Shown here piece after piece: positions 6,331-9,680 of a stretch of 9,680 bases of DNA. A model generated the notes under the pieces. It saw only the letters and a program-made list of their open reading frames with translations, was not told the origin of the DNA and made no database searches. Within the stretch, counting starts at the first letter, position 1. The number at the start of each line of letters is the position of its first letter. Where the stretch lies: NCBI GenBank assembly GCA_045538305.1, contig JAZSRC010000020.1:1-9680 (forward strand), in the 5' to 3' direction. The position numbers were made by a program, and so were the translations under genes. This stretch comes from SFHK01 sp045538305. Lineage in GTDB: Bacteria; Bacillota; Clostridia; Christensenellales; Aristaeellaceae.

Positions 6331-7509
6331 CTATGCCCGTGTGTTATAGGGATGCTCTACCGTAACAACGGCAAACAGGCTGTTGCTCTCATCGTTTACC
6401 AGCTTTCGTATCTCGGCGGCGATTTCAGCGCTGGGCTTACTCATATCGTGAGGAACTACCGCATCGAAGATCACGTTTGTATGGGTGGGACCGACGACCA
6501 TTCGAAAATCATGGATGGTGATTCGCTGGTCCAGATTGTTTTTTAGAAGCGCTGTAATGCTTTCGCGCATGCTTGTGATTTCCTCGTTGTTCACGGAAAG
6601 AGGGTCCATATGGATTACGGCTTCACAGTGAAGCTCCGATTTTAGTCTTTTTTCGATTGTGTCGATCAGATCGTGCAGTGCGAGTATGTCTCCGTCGGAG
6701 GGAACCTCCGCGTGCAGCGAGAGTATAATGCGGCCGGCGCCGTAGTTGTGAACAATCAGGTCGTGTATGCCCAGAACGCCGTCATAAGAGCATACGATTT
6801 CTTCTACATACTTGACAAACTCCGGGTCGGGCGGGTTCCCAAGCAGAGGGCTGATGGTTTCCTTTGCGGCTTCAACGCCGGCTTTCAGAATCAACATAGA
6901 TACGAGTATGCCGACGTATGCATCCAGCTGCCAGCCGGTAAAATGGGCGACGATACCGGTAACAAGAACCGCGCCCGTTGCGCATGCGTCCGACAGGCTG
7001 TCAAGAGAGGCGGCCTTCATGGCGGAGGATTGAATGATATCTGCGGTTTTCCTGCCAAAGCGCCACATGTACAGCTTTGTCAGAACTGAGCATGTAAGGA
7101 TAATAACGGTGGCTGTATTCAGCGCTACCTGCTCCGGATTCGCAATTCTGGATGCGGAGGATTTCAGAAGCTCAAAGCCCATTAGAACAATGATCATGGC
7201 TACGATCAGCCCGGTAATATACTCCATGCGCCCGTGTCCGAAGGGGTGCTCATCATCGCCGTGCTTTCCTGAAATTCTAAAACCGATCAGTGTGATCACC
7301 GATGATGCAGCGTCGGAGAGGTTATTGAAGGCGTCCGCCATGATGGCGATGGAGCCGGATATCATGCCGCCCAGATATTTTCCCGCAAACAAAAGGATGT
7401 TTAATAGAATTCCAAACGCGCTTGCCAGCATGCCGTATTGGCGGCGGACGGATGCGTCCTGCGTGTTTTGATGGTTTTTGATAAACAGCTTCGCGATCAT
7501 ATTCAACAT
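6331..7509 (-). CDS. Cation diffusion facilitator (CDF) metal exporter, probably Mn-type, with a doubled C-terminal domain
   Basis: The product has 392 residues, longer than the roughly 300 usual for bacterial CDF proteins. Six membrane segments are visible at about 28-50, 52-78, 97-117, 129-150, 166-190 and 194-213. The CDF signatures ADAFNNLSDAASS (58-70) and HPFGHGRMEY (88-97) are present. The transport-site pairs read N62xxxD66 in segment 2 and D170xxxD174 in segment 5; this Asn-Asp/Asp-Asp set is known from manganese exporters such as MntE, whereas zinc exporters usually carry His. After the usual cytoplasmic domain (about 225-304) a second, similar one follows (about 328-389). ATG 7509 is chosen over TTG 7548 because it follows GGAGG (7521-7525), and the TTG lies upstream of the predicted transcript start. 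It is the first gene of the CDF-sbcD-sbcC-peptidase run. The short leader of about 35 bases leaves no room for a manganese riboswitch. The family is certain; the metal is inferred. Confidence 0.9.
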   Translation of the reverse strand: MLNMIAKLFIKNHQNTQDASVRRQYGMLASAFGILLNILLFAGKYLGGMISGSIAIMADAFNNLSDAASSVITLIGFRISGKHGDDEHPFGHGRMEYITGLIVAMIIVLMGFELLKSSASRIANPEQVALNTATVIILTCSVLTKLYMWRFGRKTADIIQSSAMKAASLDSLSDACATGAVLVTGIVAHFTGWQLDAYVGILVSMLILKAGVEAAKETISPLLGNPPDPEFVKYVEEIVCSYDGVLGIHDLIVHNYGAGRIILSLHAEVPSDGDILALHDLIDTIEKRLKSELHCEAVIHMDPLSVNNEEITSMRESITALLKNNLDQRITIHDFRMVVGPTHTNVIFDAVVPHDMSKPSAEIAAEIRKLVNDESNSLFAVVTVEHPYNTRA

Positions 7510-7520
7510 TGACTCAGATT

Positions 7521-7525
7521 CCTCC
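7521..7525 (-). promoter_or_regulatory. Ribosome binding site GGAGG that decides the CDF gene start
   Basis: GGAGG on the minus strand lies 11 bases before ATG 7509, the same spacing as at the lipoprotein gene. It supports ATG 7509 rather than the upstream in-frame TTG at 7548. Confidence 0.6.
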
Positions 7526-7550
7526 GGTTGTTTGATGTTGGCGTGCAACG

Positions 7551-7559
7551 ATTATACCA
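7551..7559 (-). promoter_or_regulatory. Extended -10 promoter of the CDF-sbcD-sbcC-peptidase operon
   Basis: TATAAT (7551-7556, minus strand) is directly preceded by TGG, matching the extended -10 form TGn-TATAAT. No good -35 hexamer is seen at 16-18 bases, which extended -10 promoters tolerate. The start of transcription should be near 7544. No equally good promoter was seen in the 36-base gap before sbcD. Confidence 0.5.
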
Positions 7560-7594
7560 CAGTTTCCCGGAATATGGTATGGCAGCGTCCGGAT

Positions 7595-7607
7595 ATGTGT
7601 TAAACAT
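7595..7607. promoter_or_regulatory. Imperfect palindrome upstream of the aldolase promoter
   Basis: ATGTGTTAAACAT matches its own reverse complement at five of six pairs around a central T. It lies about 20 bases upstream of the -35 element of the aldolase gene, between the two divergent promoters. It could be an operator for either gene; this rests only on symmetry and position. Confidence 0.2.
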
Positions 7608-7628
7608 TTGGCCTTTTCGGGCCTTTGC

Positions 7629-7657
7629 TTGACAGAGCGGCGGATTGAGAATATGAT
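7629..7657 (+). promoter_or_regulatory. Near-consensus sigma-A promoter of the aldolase gene
   Basis: TTGACA (7629-7634), a perfect -35, is followed after exactly 17 bases by TATGAT (7652-7657). Transcription should start near 7664. The -10 covers an in-frame ATG at 7653, which therefore cannot be the translation start. Confidence 0.75.
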
Positions 7658-7691
7658 GGATACGCTGAAAATGTGTGCAAGGGGTTTGTTT

Positions 7692-8342
7692 ATGCGCGAT
7701 CAGGTAATGGAAGCGATCCTTCGGGAAAAAATCATTGTAATCGTCCGCGGCGTAGGACTGGAGGATATGGAAAAGCTCGTGGAGGCCATCAGTGCCGGCG
7801 GGATTTCGCTGGTTGAGCTTACCTTTGACCAGACCAGTGAAAAAGCGCGCATGGAAACGCTTGCCGGCATTCGCATGATCAGCGAAAAATTCAAAGGGCG
7901 CGTGATTCCGGGCGCCGGTACGGTGCTTACAAAGGAGCAGGTGGCGCTTGCCCGGGAAGCGGGAGCAAAGTATATTATTTCTCCGAATGCGGATGAAGAG
8001 ATTATTCGCCTGACCCGCGAATACGGCCTTGTATCCATACCGGGCTGCATGACGCCCACCGAGATTGTTTCCTCAGTTAACGCCGGCGCGGATTTTGTGA
8101 AGCTGTTTCCGGCAGGCGTTCTGGGTCTTGAATATGTAAAGCTGATTGCCGCGCCGCTTAAGCATGTAAAACTGCTCGCCGCAGGCAATGTAACGGAGGA
8201 AAACGCCGCCGACTATCTCAAAGCAGGCTGCGCCGGTGTGTGCGTGGGCGGACGGATTGCGAACAGAGAATGGATTTCTAAAGGCCGGTATGATTTGATT
8301 GAAGAGATCTCAAGAAAGAACAAGCTGGCCGTTCAGATATAG
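7692..8342 (+). CDS. eda: KDPG/KHG aldolase family protein (2-dehydro-3-deoxy-phosphogluconate aldolase type), 216 aa
   Basis: The length matches the family (E. coli Eda has 213 residues). It is a single TIM barrel with the class I aldolase residues. K137 in DFVKLFPAG is the Schiff-base lysine, and E42 in LVELTF corresponds to the catalytic glutamate. GAGTV at 75-78 and PGCMTPTE at 117-124 are also characteristic. Such enzymes split KDPG into pyruvate and glyceraldehyde 3-phosphate, or 4-hydroxy-2-oxoglutarate into pyruvate and glyoxylate. The position of E. coli Arg49 is Asp46 here, so the true substrate may differ. ATG 7692 is chosen because it lies downstream of the predicted transcript start and 7 bases after AAGGGG (7679-7684); upstream in-frame starts at 7608 (TTG) and 7653 (ATG) fall before or inside the promoter. 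No kinase or dehydratase of a sugar-acid pathway is adjacent. The gene stands alone between its promoter and a strong terminator. Confidence 0.85.
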   Translation: MRDQVMEAILREKIIVIVRGVGLEDMEKLVEAISAGGISLVELTFDQTSEKARMETLAGIRMISEKFKGRVIPGAGTVLTKEQVALAREAGAKYIISPNADEEIIRLTREYGLVSIPGCMTPTEIVSSVNAGADFVKLFPAGVLGLEYVKLIAAPLKHVKLLAAGNVTEENAADYLKAGCAGVCVGGRIANREWISKGRYDLIEEISRKNKLAVQI

Positions 8343-8348
8343 CGAAGG

Positions 8349-8391
8349 AAAAGGGTTTCTGCAGATTTTTACTTCTGCAGAAACCCTTTTT
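8349..8391. terminator. Strong bidirectional terminator between the aldolase and tRNA nucleotidyltransferase genes
   Basis: AAAAGGGTTTCTGCAG (8349-8364) and its exact reverse complement (8375-8390) form a 16-bp perfect stem with a 10-base loop. The A-rich left end and T-rich right end provide a T-tract on both strands. It begins 6 bases after the aldolase stop and lies about 30 bases beyond the stop of the convergent minus-strand gene, so it can serve both. Confidence 0.85.
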
Positions 8392-8423
8392 ATATCACGG
8401 TATGATGCTTTCAAAGGATGCGT

Positions 8424-9680
8424 CTATTGCCGGGTTAATTCTTTTGCGAAAGCGAGCGTTTTTTCAAGCGCCTCTTCTTTTTCGACGCCCTCAAGGTGCA
8501 GCTCGTGCGCATATCTGATGAGTTCGCCCATCTGCTTTCCGGGCTTGAAGCCGTGCGCGATCAGATCTTCGCCTCGAACGGCGGGGCGCGATATCAGGGT
8601 GCGGTACGCCTCGGTCATTTCGGAAAGAACGCCTTTCAGGTTTTCTCCGTCGCCTGACAGGCCTGCAAGCAGGGAAAGATCGCCCGGTTCGATACATTTG
8701 TCAAAAAGCTTCATGTACGCGGCCCTATCGGCGTTTGCTTTGTAAAGCGCGTCAGGCGCTTCGCTAAAAAGAACCATGTTTTCGACGTATTTTTTCAGCC
8801 GGACTTCATTGGTAATCTTCGAAAGGAACAGCTTAGTCTTTTTTGCCTTTTCCTGCACCTGATCGCCTTCAAAATGACATGCGATGACAGACAGCATAAG
8901 GCCAAGGGGATACTGCGCGCCGATTCTGAGATCGGCTGCCTTGGAAAGTGCGTTCATGGCGCGTTCAAATGCAGCTGAATCCATTTCTGCAATCTCTGCA
9001 AACCATGTGTTCAGCTGATGCATATCCCTGAGTACATCGAAGAAAATGCGGGGATCCTTTCCCTTTATGAGCCCCTTTACCAGCTCGTCCATAATCCTTT
9101 CGCTTGCAAGGGCGTTAAGCTCCATCGTGCGGCAAAGACGGATGGTTTCCGGCGCGACCGCAAACGAAAAGCGCGCCGCAAACTGTGCGGCTCTCAGCAC
9201 CCGAAGGGGATCCTCCTGAAACGATTCGTCGTTCACGTGGCGGATCACGCCCTTTTTCAAATCGTCAATACCGCCGAAGAAGTCCAGAATTTCCTCGGTC
9301 AATACGTCCTGCATCAGCGCGTTGATGGTAAAGTCGCGCCGTTTTGCAGCTTTTTCAGGGCCTAGGAAGGGATCGACAAACACTTCAAAATCCTTATGTC
9401 CGCGTCCTGTTGCCTTTTCGCTACGGGGCATGGCTATGTCCAGATCGTAGTGACGAAGGCCGAATATGCCGAAGCTTGCGCCCATAACGGTGCGCGTGCC
9501 GAGTGAATCCAGAATCTCCTCCAGCTGCGCGGGCGTTATGCCATGAACTTCCACGTCCACATCTTTGTTTTCGCGGCCCATCACATAATCTCGGACGAAT
9601 CCGCCCACATAATATACCCGGCCGCCCGCCTCCCGGCCCCTTTCTTGACGGGGGCGGGGCGCCACAGTATCTTTTTTTAT
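8424..9680 (-). CDS. cca: CCA-adding tRNA nucleotidyltransferase family protein, 5' end probably beyond right edge
   Basis: The frame stays open to the right edge. GTG 9665 could give 413 residues, but no ribosome binding site precedes it, so the true start probably lies outside the window. Numbering from that GTG, the class II nucleotidyltransferase motifs are GGFVRD (21-26) with metal-binding D35 and D37 in KDVDVEV, RRDFTINAL (109-117), FGG-DL-G-IRHV (130-144), the nucleotide-template motif EDPLRVLRAAQFAARF (151-166) and SERIMDEL (188-195). The C-terminal part (about 360-405) resembles the RNA-binding end of these proteins. The enzyme adds or repairs the 3' CCA of tRNAs using CTP and ATP; a poly(A) polymerase or single-nucleotide variant cannot be excluded by eye. 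The middle region seems to hold an HD-like fold without the His-Asp pair: CHFEGD at 263-268 is where HD would be expected. It is convergent with the aldolase gene, and its product would be needed by the CCA-less tRNA-Arg gene. Confidence 0.85.
   Translation of the reverse strand: MKKDTVAPRPRQERGREAGGRVYYVGGFVRDYVMGRENKDVDVEVHGITPAQLEEILDSLGTRTVMGASFGIFGLRHYDLDIAMPRSEKATGRGHKDFEVFVDPFLGPEKAAKRRDFTINALMQDVLTEEILDFFGGIDDLKKGVIRHVNDESFQEDPLRVLRAAQFAARFSFAVAPETIRLCRTMELNALASERIMDELVKGLIKGKDPRIFFDVLRDMHQLNTWFAEIAEMDSAAFERAMNALSKAADLRIGAQYPLGLMLSVIACHFEGDQVQEKAKKTKLFLSKITNEVRLKKYVENMVLFSEAPDALYKANADRAAYMKLFDKCIEPGDLSLLAGLSGDGENLKGVLSEMTEAYRTLISRPAVRGEDLIAHGFKPGKQMGELIRYAHELHLEGVEKEEALEKTLAFAKELTRQ

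Noticed and set aside
7510..7548. N-terminal extension of the CDF protein from TTG 7548
   Set aside because: The TTG is upstream of the predicted transcript start and has no ribosome binding site; ATG 7509 follows GGAGG.
7610..7622. GGCC-TTTTC-GGGCC hairpin before the aldolase promoter
   Set aside because: The stem is only 4-5 pairs and is not followed by a T-run, so it is not supported as a terminator or attenuator.
7608..7691. N-terminal extension of the aldolase from TTG 7608 or ATG 7653
   Set aside because: The TTG lies upstream of the -35 element and the ATG lies inside the -10 element, so neither would be in the transcript. Family length also fits ATG 7692.
7700..8188. Minus-strand 162-residue frame opposite the aldolase gene
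   Set aside because: Serine/arginine-rich composition typical of an antisense shadow; the plus strand holds a conserved enzyme in this region.

Overview
The window looks like an ordinary chromosomal stretch of a Firmicute, most likely a member of the Clostridia. The basis is the Shine-Dalgarno-led genes, near-consensus sigma-A promoters, a HelD-type helicase, an sbcD-sbcC pair and a tRNA gene without an encoded CCA end. Genus and species cannot be read from the sequence. No integrase, transposase, CRISPR array, phage gene or toxin-antitoxin pair was seen, and no gene-free stretch exceeds 300 bases.

Layout from left to right. (1) Bases 1-797, minus strand: the N-terminal 265 codons of a HelD-like helicase that runs off the left edge, with its promoter at 875-903. 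(2) Bases 1027-1257, plus strand: a 76-residue lipoprotein of unknown function, divergent from helD and closed by a terminator. (3) Bases 1378-1450: tRNA-Arg(CCG) with its own promoter, followed by a hairpin that can terminate transcription from both sides. (4) Bases 7509 down to 1506, minus strand: a tight four-gene run made of a cation diffusion facilitator (CDF) metal exporter, SbcD nuclease, SbcC ATPase and an M14-type zinc peptidase. The gaps are 36 bases, a 14-base overlap and 27 bases, so this is probably one operon read from an extended -10 promoter at 7551-7559. (5) Bases 7692-8342, plus strand: a KDPG/KHG aldolase-family gene with a very good promoter, divergent from the operon. (6) Bases 8424-9680, minus strand: a CCA-adding tRNA nucleotidyltransferase-type gene, open to the right edge and convergent with the aldolase. 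A 16-bp perfect hairpin separates the two.

How the genes fit together. SbcD and SbcC form a Mre11/Rad50-type nuclease complex that processes DNA ends and hairpins. The exporter at the head of the operon carries an Asn-Asp/Asp-Asp metal site typical of manganese-type CDF proteins, and SbcD-family nucleases use manganese, so a metal-homeostasis link is possible though unproven. The tRNA-Arg gene lacks CCA, so its product needs an enzyme such as the one at the right edge.

I did not find a clearly new system. The points most worth a second look are the doubled C-terminal domain of the CDF exporter, the altered substrate-binding pair in the M14 peptidase, the unusual operon composition, the apparently degenerate HD region of the nucleotidyltransferase, and the repeats between helD and the small lipoprotein gene.
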